A stretch of 47,731 nucleotides of DNA from Phycisphaera sp. TMED9 (GTDB taxonomy: Bacteria > Planctomycetota > Phycisphaerae > Phycisphaerales > SM1A02). Shown in pieces: positions 7,122 through 16,074 of the stretch. The translations under genes and the position numbers were made by a program. The stretch covers positions 17,557 to 65,287 of the forward strand of contig NHBO02000075.1 of the NCBI GenBank assembly GCA_002167845.2. The letters are read 5' to 3'. The notes below the pieces were generated by a model. That model did no database searches. It worked only from the letters and a program-made list of their open reading frames with translations, and was not told the origin of the DNA. Positions within the stretch are counted from its first letter, which is position 1. Every line of letters starts with the position of its first letter.

Positions 7122-8696
7122 ATGTCCAGCCCCCAAGGATGCCCCGCGGCACCCAGATCGACGATCCGGTCCTGGTGCATCTGGTTGACACTCGGCCCCC
7201 TCACCGGGTTGGGGATGATCGCGCCGGCGGCTGCCGGCCCCTTGACCGGCCCCCAGGATTCAGGCCCGATAACCACCGAAAACCCCGTTCAAGATACCAG
7301 GATTGAGGGCTGGGCTTCGGAGGATGACGCCCCACAAGAGGATCGCAAGGAGATTCGATCCAACGTCCTGGGATGCCGCCTTCTTCTTCCAAAGGAAAGC
7401 CGGGCGACGCACACCAGTCTTGGCGATGGCTCCGTGCTTCGAATCCTCGATTCCGAAGAACAACCCCCCCGATGGGCCACCACCATCCGGATTCTCAAAC
7501 AACCACCGCCGCAGAACGGGACGTTCGGCGCGACGACCACCCCCACGCCTGCAACGCTGCTTGCCGCCTTCGTCGCCGACTCGAAGCGGGTCAATCCGGA
7601 GATGACGTTCGTCAAGGAGGTTCCCGACAGCACGGTGGCGGGATTGCCGGCATCACTCGCGACCGCCGAGTCGCTCCACTCGTCGGGCCGAGTCGCTCGG
7701 TACGACTGGTACTTCGTACAGACGGGTCCGAACCGATTCCTTCAGATCGAGTGCCTCGGAGACAAGGCCCGCTGGAGTGGGCCGGTCTTCGATTCGATGC
7801 TCGAATCACTCACGATCAGTGATCAATTCGAACTCGCCGATCAGGCGATGGTCAAGCAGGAACAAGGCGCCGACATTCTTCGCCGAGTCGACGAAGCGAC
7901 GCTGCGGAGCCTGCTCGCACGAATGCCCGAAGAGATCTGGTATCGCATGCATGCCTTCGACGCCGAAGGCCGCGACATCGAGTTCGGCTACGCCGGCGTC
8001 TCATTGCACGAGACCGGACCGGAAGGCATCGGCGATCTGGTCCCGAAGAGCCGCGAAGGAAGCGACACCGGCTTGCTGGTGCGGATCCGCATGCGGCAGA
8101 TTCCCAAGACCAAGAACGGGCCGGTGGTGGACATCGATCATCGAGCCTGGCTCTCCTGGGATCGCGAAGAGGAGACCTGGACGATGCTTCTGACCGCCCG
8201 GCAGAAGAATGTGAAGGAGACCGTCTCGGAGTCGATCACCGGTTTTCGCCCCCGCCCCACGACGAAGAGTCCACGTCGCTGGTTGGAGGTCCTCGAACAG
8301 TCGAGAAACACCTTCGATCGCCAGATCGTCCGGCTCGACGTCCCGATGGACCTGACGCTCTACCTCTCGGAGGCGGAACGGCTGCTTCTCCCCACGCTGC
8401 TCGACATCGTGGATGCACCGGCCTGCGAATTCGGCATCTACGCCTGGAACGACGAACGCCAGAGCATCACGCGAAGACTCGAACGATGGAGCGCCGGCAA
8501 GGACGGGCGGTGGACGCTGCGAAGCCGCGCCTTCGAGGATGCGAGAGAAGCCATCCACGAAGTCGGCCCGGATGGCGTCGTCGACGTCCGCGTCGCGCCC
8601 ACCGACGCCGCCGCGGGCGGTATCCGCTGGACCCGCATGGACCCCGAGAAGATTCGGGAGATGTACGCCCGAAAGGGCATCCGGCTCGACGACTGA
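7122..8696 (+). CDS. predicted secreted protein, function unknown
   Basis: I do not recognise this 524-residue protein. The N-terminus has a hydrophobic run ending in a plausible signal peptidase site (LTGLGMIAPAAA-G near residue 38), so it is probably exported. The rest is soluble and has no repeat or catalytic motif I can name; a central segment with GADILRRVDEATLRSLLARM and a charged C-terminus stand out. The ATG at 7122 is preferred over a TTG at 7089, because the longer version would bury the signal peptide. No good ribosome binding site precedes it. It is followed by a glycosyltransferase gene 85 nt downstream, which may be co-transcribed. Confidence 0.6.
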   Translation: MSSPQGCPAAPRSTIRSWCIWLTLGPLTGLGMIAPAAAGPLTGPQDSGPITTENPVQDTRIEGWASEDDAPQEDRKEIRSNVLGCRLLLPKESRATHTSLGDGSVLRILDSEEQPPRWATTIRILKQPPPQNGTFGATTTPTPATLLAAFVADSKRVNPEMTFVKEVPDSTVAGLPASLATAESLHSSGRVARYDWYFVQTGPNRFLQIECLGDKARWSGPVFDSMLESLTISDQFELADQAMVKQEQGADILRRVDEATLRSLLARMPEEIWYRMHAFDAEGRDIEFGYAGVSLHETGPEGIGDLVPKSREGSDTGLLVRIRMRQIPKTKNGPVVDIDHRAWLSWDREEETWTMLLTARQKNVKETVSESITGFRPRPTTKSPRRWLEVLEQSRNTFDRQIVRLDVPMDLTLYLSEAERLLLPTLLDIVDAPACEFGIYAWNDERQSITRRLERWSAGKDGRWTLRSRAFEDAREAIHEVGPDGVVDVRVAPTDAAAGGIRWTRMDPEKIREMYARKGIRLDD

Positions 8697-8781
8697 ACGA
8701 ACCCTGACTCGATTGCCTGTTTCGGCCCATCTCCGAGACGACGCCCGACCGATCCGTGAACCGAAGAGAGAAGTGAATTCG

Positions 8782-9528
8782 ATGATCCAGACCAAGTCCC
8801 CCGAACCTCGCGTGCTCCTGGCGATTCCCGTCTACAACGAAGAACGCTACGTCGACAGCGTGCTGACCGAGGTTCAAAAGCGGATCAAAGACATCCTGGT
8901 GATCGACGACGGCTCGACCGACCGAACGCCGATGTTGCTCTCCAAGCACCCCGTGGAAGTGATCCGCCACGCCACCAACCGGGGTTACGGGCGAAGCATG
9001 ATGGACATGTTCCGCTGGGCGGCGGTCGACGGATTCGACTGGCTGATCACCATGGACTGCGATGAACAACACGAGCCCGCGGCGATCCCCCGATTCCTGG
9101 AAGCCCTCGAACGCGACCATGCCGACGTGATCTCGGGAAGTCGGTATCTCGACACCAAGAGCCTGGTCGATGCACCGCCACCCGATCGCAGACTGATCAA
9201 CCACCTTCTCACCGAAGAGATCAATCGCACCCTCGAGCTCGAATTGACCGACGCGTTCTGTGGTTTCAAGGCCTACCGGGTGAGTGCCGTCGTCGGCCTC
9301 GACCTCGACATCGACGGGTACGACTTCCCGATGCAGTTCTGGGTTCAGGCCGTCGCCAACGGCCTTCGAGTCGATGAACTTCCCGTTCGTCTGATTTACA
9401 ACGACCCGACGAGGTCCTTCGGAGGTCCGCTGGATGACGCGGAGAATCGTCTCGCGGTCTACCGGCGCACCTTCGAGCGCGAAATGACCAAGTGCGCCGA
9501 TCGCATCGGCGAAGTCGTGAGTGGCTGA
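8782..9528 (+). CDS. family 2 glycosyltransferase (polyprenyl-phosphate type)
   Basis: This 248-residue protein has the GT-A fold signatures: VLLAIPVYNEE at residues 11-21, VIDDGSTDRT shortly after, and an acidic TMDCDEQH motif acting as the metal-binding DxD. The GSRYLD segment is common to dolichol/undecaprenyl-phosphate mannosyl- or glucosyltransferases. It would transfer a sugar from a nucleotide donor to a lipid or glycan acceptor at the inner membrane; the acceptor cannot be told from sequence, and no membrane segment is present. A GTG three codons upstream (8773) is an alternative start. Confidence 0.88.
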   Translation: MIQTKSPEPRVLLAIPVYNEERYVDSVLTEVQKRIKDILVIDDGSTDRTPMLLSKHPVEVIRHATNRGYGRSMMDMFRWAAVDGFDWLITMDCDEQHEPAAIPRFLEALERDHADVISGSRYLDTKSLVDAPPPDRRLINHLLTEEINRTLELELTDAFCGFKAYRVSAVVGLDLDIDGYDFPMQFWVQAVANGLRVDELPVRLIYNDPTRSFGGPLDDAENRLAVYRRTFEREMTKCADRIGEVVSG

Positions 9529-9602
9529 TCGTTCTTCGTGACGGATGCCGGGGCGTCCGATCACCTTTCAGACAGAGAGAACCGGGACATGCGATCGAGG
9601 TG

Positions 9603-10961
9603 ATGGTGACCGAGGTGACCCTCAATCCAGAACCAGCCGGGTGGATTCCTACGGTGCGTCGCGACCGCCCCGATCCACTCGCGTCGATCCGGCAACGAAC
9701 TCGAACCGGACTGGGACTCGATCCGGATCGGCCGGTGCTCGCCACGGGTCATCAGGCCGCGATCTGGCACCCGGGAATCCTCGCCAAGGATCTCGCGATC
9801 GCCGCGGCTTCCGAGTCATCCGGAGACGACGTCCAGCCCATCCACTTCATCGCCGACCACGACGCGGACGAGGGGGGACTGATCCACCTCCCCAGTGGCG
9901 CCGGCCCGACCCTGAAACGTCTCGAATGGCGAGTTCTGCCGGCGGCCCGCGGCCTCGGCTCCCGGGACCGAGCGGCCGCGCCCACCAGCCCCCCGCCCGA
10001 CGGCGACTTCACCCCCACCGTTCGGGCGGGAATCGACGCGATCCGGGATGCCCTCGAAGACCGTCGCGATGCGGCCAGTCTCGCCATGCAGATCGGCGGG
10101 GCCACCGCCGCGCTGGCGACTCCGTTGACCGGCCCGATCCCGCGTCACTCCATGAGCAGCCTGCTCGAGTCGCCGATCGGCAAGTGGGCCCTCGACCGGC
10201 TTTCGGCCGACCCGGCGGCCGCGGCGAGATCACACGATGCGGCGATCGAGACTGATCGTCGCCGCCGAAGCACCGACCGAAGCGGCCGACCCCCCCGCGG
10301 CGTCGCTCGCCTTCTCGACCGCGGATCGCGACTCGAACTTCCGCTTTGGAGGGCCACCCCGGAAGGCCGAGTGCCCGTCTTCGCCGACGAGAAGCTCGAC
10401 CCTCGCGAACTTCGTCCCCGGGCGATGCTGGCCACTGCGCTCAGCCGGCTCGCCGCGTGTGACGGTTTCGTGCACGGTCTGGGTGGCGCGGTCTACGACG
10501 AGGCCATGGAGATCTGGATCGAAGATTGGCTGGGAACGGAGATCGCCCGATCCCTCGCTCCGACCTTCGTCGCGACCGCGACCTGCAGACTTCCTCTGGT
10601 CGCTCCGAGTTTCGATCGCGATGCCGACCCGACCCTGCTGCATCGACTTCGCAACGATCCCGATCTGGGCCGGGAGGGATCACCGCGGCGAGACCGGTTC
10701 CTTTCGGAGATCGAAGCCGCGCCACGACGAAGTTCCGCCCGACGTCAGGCGTATCTCAAACTCCGCGCTGCGGTTCACGCGGCCCGGGAGGACCAGGCCC
10801 AGCGACTCGGAGCTCTGGAATCGAGGATTCACGGGGAAGCGACCGCACGATCCGCGGCGATGATCGCCGAAGATCGGACCTGGGCCTTCCCACTTCACCA
10901 CGCTGATGAGATGAAGTCGCTCGAGACCGCGATCCGGTCTTCGTTCCCCGACGCGACTTGA
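9603..10961 (+). CDS. BshC-like protein (possible bacillithiol/thiol ligase relative)
   Basis: This 452-residue protein resembles the N-terminal half of bacillithiol synthase BshC: ATGHQAAIWHPGILAKDLAI parallels the TGQQ-G-L-G-P-YKA motif and HFIADHDADEGG parallels the SEDHDFxE motif. A central segment, FVHGLGGAVYDEAMEIWIED, belongs to a planctomycete version of the family that I recall but cannot name formally. Whether it ligates cysteine to a sugar-malate is unproven; no bshA or bshB lies nearby. The start is uncertain: the ATG at 9603 and a GTG at 9606 (with GAGG 5 nt upstream) are both possible. Confidence 0.5.
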   Translation: MVTEVTLNPEPAGWIPTVRRDRPDPLASIRQRTRTGLGLDPDRPVLATGHQAAIWHPGILAKDLAIAAASESSGDDVQPIHFIADHDADEGGLIHLPSGAGPTLKRLEWRVLPAARGLGSRDRAAAPTSPPPDGDFTPTVRAGIDAIRDALEDRRDAASLAMQIGGATAALATPLTGPIPRHSMSSLLESPIGKWALDRLSADPAAAARSHDAAIETDRRRRSTDRSGRPPRGVARLLDRGSRLELPLWRATPEGRVPVFADEKLDPRELRPRAMLATALSRLAACDGFVHGLGGAVYDEAMEIWIEDWLGTEIARSLAPTFVATATCRLPLVAPSFDRDADPTLLHRLRNDPDLGREGSPRRDRFLSEIEAAPRRSSARRQAYLKLRAAVHAAREDQAQRLGALESRIHGEATARSAAMIAEDRTWAFPLHHADEMKSLETAIRSSFPDAT

Positions 10962-10968
10962 ATGCGAC

Positions 10969-11973
10969 TCAGTCCGCGAGCGGCGGACGACGGTAGATCC
11001 GAACCCCGTCGAGGGCGTGGATCTGCTCCGTGAAGTCGCCGGTCACCGAAGATCGATCCGCGGCCTCGAGTGCGATCTGGGTCGCGGCATCGAGATCATC
11101 CAGACGACTGCAGAAAATCGCCTCCGGGGTCGCCGGCTGCTTGATCGCCCCGAACTCCGGTCGATTGTGATGGCTGGCGATGATGTGCTGGATCGCCAGT
11201 TTCGCATCCGCCGGAAGCACTGGAGAACCCGCGAGCTGCGCCTTCGCGGCGTACGTCTCCATCATGACCACGCCGTCCATCAGGTGCCCGAGAAGGTTGC
11301 CACGACGGGTGTACTCGAATCGCTCGAGATCGAACTCGAGAACCTTGCCGGAGTCATGAAGGAGCAACCCGGCGAGAACGATGTCTCGATCGAGATCGGG
11401 ATACTGGGGGAGAATCACGTTGGCGGCCGTGAGCAACTGCAGCGTGTGCTCGATGAGCCCGCCGAGATAGGCGTGATGCACCGAGATGGCGGCGGGCGCC
11501 TGCGTGAAGCGGGTGACGAATGACGAATCTCCGAGATACGCGTCGATCAGCCCCTTGACCGCCGGATGCGAGATCGTGCCCATGAGCGTCCGGACGTCGG
11601 CGAGCATCGCCTCCGGATCGCGTCGGCTCGTCGGGAGGAGTCGTCTCAACTCCTCGGCATCGACCTCCGCCGGTTCGATCCGCTCGATCTTCAACTGGAT
11701 CTGGTCGTTGAAGTTCTCGCATGAACCGGAGACGGCGACGAACGCCGCTCTGCCCAGCGTCTCGAGGATGGGGTCGTCGATGGACCACATCCGGGCGTTC
11801 ACTCTCCCGGATGCATCGCGAATGATGCACTTGAGGAACGGTTTTCCGGACCGGCTGGCGCTCACCTGCGGATTGAGAATGGCGTACACGCCGTCGACCC
11901 TGGTTCCGGGCGTCATGTCCGCCACATCAAGATGCCAGCGGTCTGCGGCGACGATGGTTTCTGCCTCGTGCAT
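10969..11973 (-). CDS. YhaM-like 3'-5' exoribonuclease (OB fold + HD domain)
   Basis: This 334-residue protein has the two-domain layout of YhaM/CBF1: an OB-type nucleic-acid-binding domain (about residues 22-98) and an HD metal-dependent phosphohydrolase domain with HHAYLGGLIEHT, LLLHDSGK (H206-D207) and IIASHHN. YhaM trims RNA, and in some cases DNA, from the 3' end. The ATG at 11973 sits 6 nt after a TACACT hexamer, so the message may be leaderless. It lies downstream of nnrD with a 53-nt gap. Confidence 0.85.
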   Translation of the reverse strand: MHEAETIVAADRWHLDVADMTPGTRVDGVYAILNPQVSASRSGKPFLKCIIRDASGRVNARMWSIDDPILETLGRAAFVAVSGSCENFNDQIQLKIERIEPAEVDAEELRRLLPTSRRDPEAMLADVRTLMGTISHPAVKGLIDAYLGDSSFVTRFTQAPAAISVHHAYLGGLIEHTLQLLTAANVILPQYPDLDRDIVLAGLLLHDSGKVLEFDLERFEYTRRGNLLGHLMDGVVMMETYAAKAQLAGSPVLPADAKLAIQHIIASHHNRPEFGAIKQPATPEAIFCSRLDDLDAATQIALEAADRSSVTGDFTEQIHALDGVRIYRRPPLAD

Positions 11974-11979
11974 TCGACG

Positions 11980-11985
11980 AGTGTA
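11980..11985 (-). promoter_or_regulatory. -10-like TACACT, 6 nt before the yhaM-like ATG
   Basis: TACACT on the minus strand is 6 nt from the ATG; a start of transcription at or near the A of ATG would give a leaderless mRNA. No good -35 box is visible. Confidence 0.45.
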
Positions 11986-12026
11986 GCACTCTTCGGGTTT
12001 CGCATCCGATCGGTTGAAGTCCCCAC

Positions 12027-12968
12027 TCAACTCGAATGGACCATGCGTTGTCGTGCGGCCGGCAGCGCGTCGGCGAGTTCATGGGCCAGCAACCCCGCAT
12101 CACCATGTTGCTCCCGCCATGCATTCCCCGCCTCCGCATGCATCGCGACGCCGAGGCATGCGATCTCGAACGCGTCGAGCGCATGCGATCTGGCGGGCGC
12201 TCCGGCTCGAGGGTGGAACTGGGCGAGCAATCCGCCCAGCGTCCCCGCGAGCACGTCGCCCGTCCCACCGGTGGCCAATGCGGGATTGGCGATCTCATGA
12301 CGCCAGAACCGACGCCCGTCGCTGACCACGGTTCGGTCTCCCTTGAGCACGACCACCACCGGCCCACCGCCGGCGTCCAGTCGCCGCGCAAGCGCGGCGG
12401 CCGCCGCGGGACGTCGTGCATCGTCCATCGCGTCGTCCACGATGCCGAGGGAACGAGCCATTCGATTCCATTCGCCCGGGTGCGGTGTGAGGATCAGCGG
12501 GCCGCGGTACGACCGTTCCGGCATCGTCGCGATCGAATTCAAGGCGTCCGCGTCAAGCACTCTGGGCCGATCCTCGAGGTCGGCCACCATCCCGACCAGT
12601 CGGTCGATCTCCCGAGGTCCGCCGAGGCCCGGTCCGCAGACGATCGCATGGGCACCGATCGCCGCATCCTGGACGAGGTCGAGCGCGGGACCCGCACACA
12701 CCTCCTCGATCGGAAGCGGAAGCGCCGTTGCTTCGGGGAGAATCGTGAGTGCCGCGGTCGCCAAGGACTCCGGAACCGCGAGAACCGCGAGCCCCCCACC
12801 ACTTCGCAGCGCCGCTCGGGCGGCCAGACACGGACCCCCCAGCATTCGACGCGGCGCCGTGCACCCGCCGATCACCAGCGTCGTGCCGAACGTCCCCTTG
12901 TGTCCGTCGCGGCGACGCGGCGGAAAGGTGGGCACCGCGTGCCGTTGCTCCAATTCGGGATTCGTCAT
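12027..12968 (-). CDS. nnrD: ADP/ATP-dependent NAD(P)H-hydrate dehydratase
   Basis: This 313-residue ribokinase-like enzyme repairs hydrated NAD(P)H, using ADP or ATP to dehydrate the S epimer. Visible family motifs are KGTFGTTLVIGG near the N-terminus, the TPHPGE motif, VVLKGDRTVV, and the ATP-site ATGGTGDVLAG. Only the dehydratase half is present; the epimerase domain (NnrE) often fused to it is absent and not nearby. Its ATG overlaps the stop of the upstream transglutaminase-like gene in an ATGA, so the two are translationally coupled. Confidence 0.92.
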   Translation of the reverse strand: MTNPELEQRHAVPTFPPRRRDGHKGTFGTTLVIGGCTAPRRMLGGPCLAARAALRSGGGLAVLAVPESLATAALTILPEATALPLPIEEVCAGPALDLVQDAAIGAHAIVCGPGLGGPREIDRLVGMVADLEDRPRVLDADALNSIATMPERSYRGPLILTPHPGEWNRMARSLGIVDDAMDDARRPAAAAALARRLDAGGGPVVVVLKGDRTVVSDGRRFWRHEIANPALATGGTGDVLAGTLGGLLAQFHPRAGAPARSHALDAFEIACLGVAMHAEAGNAWREQHGDAGLLAHELADALPAARQRMVHSS

Positions 12969-14587
12969 GGCCGCTCGACTCCCGTGCCCGTCACCTCGAT
13001 GTCGATGGCTCCGAACACTTCGAGCATTCGTGTTCCACTCGAATTGAGTGACGCGGGCGAGAGATCGCCGGTGGTGATCGCCAGATGCCCGGGATGAAAG
13101 CCCGGTCCATCCGGCGGGAGCGTCGCATCGAGATCGAACCACTTCCCGTCGATCGCGACCTGGGTCCACATGTGCCAGAGATAGGCGCCGCGTTCGTCTC
13201 CGGACCTTCGAATCCAGATCAGTCCGTTCACCACCCGGCTCGGCAGCTCGATCGATCGAAGTGCCGCCGCCAGCAACACCGCATGTTCGGTGCAATCCCC
13301 ACGCCGCTGCCGGACCGTTTCTCCGGCGGTCGCGAACGCCGTCGAGAGTTCCTTGCGGGAGATGTGCCGGTGGACCGATCGACGAAGCGTCTCCGCACGT
13401 TCTCGCGGTGTCTTGGAGCCTCGAACCGCCCGTTCGGCGAAACGACGGATCGCGGGGTCGGTGTGATCGGCGACGGGCGTCGCGGCGAGGTATTGCGCTC
13501 CCGGCGCCTCAAAGGGGGTTCCGTTTCCCGGGGTGACCACCACCACCAGGCTCTCGCCCTCTCGTCGGACCTGTTGAGCCCCACAACTCTCGAGCGGGAT
13601 CAGTTCACCGACCCGAGGTGTGATTCGAAGTTCGATGGACCTCGCGACATCCGGTCGCCCGATGCCCTCGGCGAATCGCGGCCGGACCTCGCCGGCTTCC
13701 AGAATCTCAAGCCCTCCGTCGGCGGCCTTCGCCGCCGCGGCCTTCGTGGTTCGAGCGATTTCCAGAATGCCGAGGCCGGCGCCAAGGCTGGTCCGGCTCA
13801 CCAGCGTCTCACCCGATGCGTCCACGATCTCTTCGACCAATGGCGCGTCCGGCTGACGAATCTCCCAGCGAACACCGGCCCGAACCTCACCACCGACCAC
13901 GACGTTGGCCGTGCCCAGGCGTCGATAGGCGACTTCCACCGGCTCCAGCCCGTTGGCCGGATCCACCACCCGCAAGGTGACCGGTTGCTCCAGATCACCA
14001 AGCCGGGTCACTTCCCGGAGTGCGGCGGAAGGTGTGAACCAGGGCTCGCTCGGACGCGGGCGAATCGTCCGTTCCGAACGGGCGCCCTGGGATCTGGTCT
14101 CCTCCACCTCGTCCCCGCGAAAACGCCAGGTCGAACGCATGGGAACCTTCCCAAGAGTCTGCAGGACTTCCATTTCCTGAAGCGTCCCGTCGACGTCGGT
14201 GACCATTCGGCTGGAGATCCGGGTGTCGGTCGTGACGCCGTCGCGAATGAACCGCAACAGCAGTTCGGTCTCCTGAGCGCGGCTTCCGTCAGGGAGAACG
14301 CGGGTCCGCTCGAGGAGATTCCCGCACGGCTTTCCACCAAGCGTGCAGGAAAACCATCGCTCTCGAGGTTCCGCCGAGGCGCGATGGCCGGTGTCCGCCT
14401 GGAACGCCGGGCCGGTGAGCGCCGCCATGGTCGATCGAACACCGACCGCCACGACGATCGACCACGCCAGCGCGATGAGGACGAACCGGGTTTCGAGACG
14501 CGCGGCGTCCGCCCGACGAGCATCTTCGGATCGTCGAGCGGCGGCTGGTGGAAATCGGAAGGATCGGCAAGGCATGGGGACGTCCAT
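12965..14587 (-). CDS. transglutaminase-like cysteine protease family protein
   Basis: This 540-residue protein has one N-terminal hydrophobic segment (about residues 34-54, FVLIALAWSIVVAVGV), so it is membrane-anchored or exported. The C-terminal domain is transglutaminase-like: Cys432 in RRGDCTEH, His472 in AYLWHMWTQV and Asp487 in WFDLDAT form the expected triad. The middle 350 residues are unrecognised. It may cleave or cross-link peptide bonds outside the cytoplasm. A TACACT -10-like box lies 30 nt upstream. It heads a small operon with nnrD and the YhaM-like gene, an odd functional mix. Confidence 0.8.
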   Translation of the reverse strand: MDVPMPCRSFRFPPAAARRSEDARRADAARLETRFVLIALAWSIVVAVGVRSTMAALTGPAFQADTGHRASAEPRERWFSCTLGGKPCGNLLERTRVLPDGSRAQETELLLRFIRDGVTTDTRISSRMVTDVDGTLQEMEVLQTLGKVPMRSTWRFRGDEVEETRSQGARSERTIRPRPSEPWFTPSAALREVTRLGDLEQPVTLRVVDPANGLEPVEVAYRRLGTANVVVGGEVRAGVRWEIRQPDAPLVEEIVDASGETLVSRTSLGAGLGILEIARTTKAAAAKAADGGLEILEAGEVRPRFAEGIGRPDVARSIELRITPRVGELIPLESCGAQQVRREGESLVVVVTPGNGTPFEAPGAQYLAATPVADHTDPAIRRFAERAVRGSKTPRERAETLRRSVHRHISRKELSTAFATAGETVRQRRGDCTEHAVLLAAALRSIELPSRVVNGLIWIRRSGDERGAYLWHMWTQVAIDGKWFDLDATLPPDGPGFHPGHLAITTGDLSPASLNSSGTRMLEVFGAIDIEVTGTGVERP

Positions 14588-14694
14588 CTCGTCCGTCGGG
14601 TCGACGAATGACCATCGAGTGTAACGATGGGGATTCCGGAATCCTGCGCCGGGAGGGAGTTGGCCGCCACTTCTCGGCGGGAATCAGCCTCGGG

Positions 14695-14700
14695 TAGGCT
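14695..14700 (+). promoter_or_regulatory. -10-like TAGGCT, 6 nt before astB
   Basis: TAGGCT is followed by 6 nt and the astB ATG; no ribosome binding site is present, consistent with a leaderless start. Confidence 0.4.
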
Positions 14701-14706
14701 GCGACC

Positions 14707-16047
14707 ATGTCCAGCGGAACCCACTCAGTTCAGGAAGCCAATTTCGATTCCATCGTGGGTCCCACCCACAACTATGCGGGCCTCAGTCCGGGCAACGTGG
14801 CGAGTTCCTCGAATCAAGGAGAGGTCTCCCGACCTCGCGAGGCCGCCTTGCAGGGACTGGCCAAGATGCGATCGCTTGCGGAGATGGGCCTCGTCCAGGG
14901 CTGGCTGCCTCCCCATGAACGCCCTGACCTGGAACTCCTGCGGGCCGAAGGCTTCAGCGGAGACGACTCCACGCTTCTCGCCACCGCGGCGGAGGAAGCG
15001 CCGCATCTGCTCGCTCGAGCATCATCCTCGTCGTTCATGTGGGCCGCGAACGCCGCGACCGTCGCACCCGGCACCGACACCGAAGACCATCGACTGCACA
15101 TGGTCGTCGCCAACCTGCAGACCATGCCACACCGCCGGATCGAAGCTCCGAGCACCCAGGGAATTCTCCGGCGGGTCTTCCCGGACGAATCTCGCGTCCA
15201 GGTTCATGCGGCGATCCGCGGCGACGGTCTGACCGACGAAGGCGCCGCCAACCACACCCGACTGGCAAACCGGGATGACGCGGGAATCCACTTCTTCGTC
15301 TACGGAATCGGAGACGACCCGACGACCGGACCGAAGAAGTTCGTGGCGAGACAGACCCTGGCGGCCTCCCGCGCCGTGGCGGACCTCCTCCGAGTGCCGG
15401 AGTCGCATCGGGTGTTCGCCCAGCAGAACCCCGTCGCGATCGATGCCGGCGTGTTCCACAACGACGTGATCGCGGTGGGCAATCAGAACGTGCTGCTCTT
15501 CCACGAACACGCCTTCCTGAATCAGGATTCCGTACTCGGGCGACTCGATCGAGCCCTCGACGGATCCCTGATCCCGGTTCGGATCACCGCCGCCGACGTC
15601 AGCCTCGAGGAAGCCGTTGGCTCGTACCTCTTCAACTCCCAGCTGGTCACGCTCCCCGATGGAACGATGGCTCTGATCTGTCCTTCCGAGTGCCGGGAGA
15701 CGCCGGCGGTCTCCGATCTGCTCGATCGGCTCGTCGCCCGGGAAGACAACCCGATCGACCAGGTTCGAGTCTTCGATCTGCGCCAGTCGATGCGAAATGG
15801 CGGCGGGCCAGCGTGCCTTCGACTGCGGGTCCCCCTCGACGAGAAGGACCTGCAATCGGTTCATCCACCTTGTCTCTACTCGCGTGATCGATACGACCGG
15901 CTCGTGGCATGGGTCGAGGCGTGGTATCCGGAAGAGATCCGCGACTCGGATCTCGCCGACCCAACCCGACTGGTGTCCGTGCGTGACGCCCTCGATGCCT
16001 TGACGAAGATCCTCGAACTGCCCGGTCTCTACGCGTTCCAGCGCTGA
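14707..16047 (+). CDS. astB: N-succinylarginine dihydrolase
   Basis: AstB hydrolyses N2-succinylarginine to succinylornithine, ammonia and CO2 in the arginine succinyltransferase pathway. The 446-residue protein matches the family in length and sequence: EANFDSIVGPTHNYAGLSPG at the start, the MWAANAATVAPGTD segment, QTMPHRRIEA, and the C-terminal LRVPLDEKDLQSVHP region. No astA, astC, astD or astE lies in the window, so either they are elsewhere or the enzyme serves a different guanidino substrate. It is convergent with lysS, 27 nt apart. Confidence 0.93.
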   Translation: MSSGTHSVQEANFDSIVGPTHNYAGLSPGNVASSSNQGEVSRPREAALQGLAKMRSLAEMGLVQGWLPPHERPDLELLRAEGFSGDDSTLLATAAEEAPHLLARASSSSFMWAANAATVAPGTDTEDHRLHMVVANLQTMPHRRIEAPSTQGILRRVFPDESRVQVHAAIRGDGLTDEGAANHTRLANRDDAGIHFFVYGIGDDPTTGPKKFVARQTLAASRAVADLLRVPESHRVFAQQNPVAIDAGVFHNDVIAVGNQNVLLFHEHAFLNQDSVLGRLDRALDGSLIPVRITAADVSLEEAVGSYLFNSQLVTLPDGTMALICPSECRETPAVSDLLDRLVAREDNPIDQVRVFDLRQSMRNGGGPACLRLRVPLDEKDLQSVHPPCLYSRDRYDRLVAWVEAWYPEEIRDSDLADPTRLVSVRDALDALTKILELPGLYAFQR

Positions 16048-16074
16048 GCCCGGCACCGATCCCGCCACCTGGAA

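Noticed and set aside
13085-14611. A 508-codon open frame on the plus strand opposite the transglutaminase-like gene
   Set aside because: Its translation is low in hydrophobic patterning and rich in Arg/Gly/Asp, and the minus-strand gene has a full catalytic triad and an ATGA coupling with nnrD.
14707-16047. astB as the remnant of a transferred ast operon
   Set aside because: The gene is full length with all family segments, its base composition resembles the neighbours, and no mobile element or other ast fragment adjoins it.
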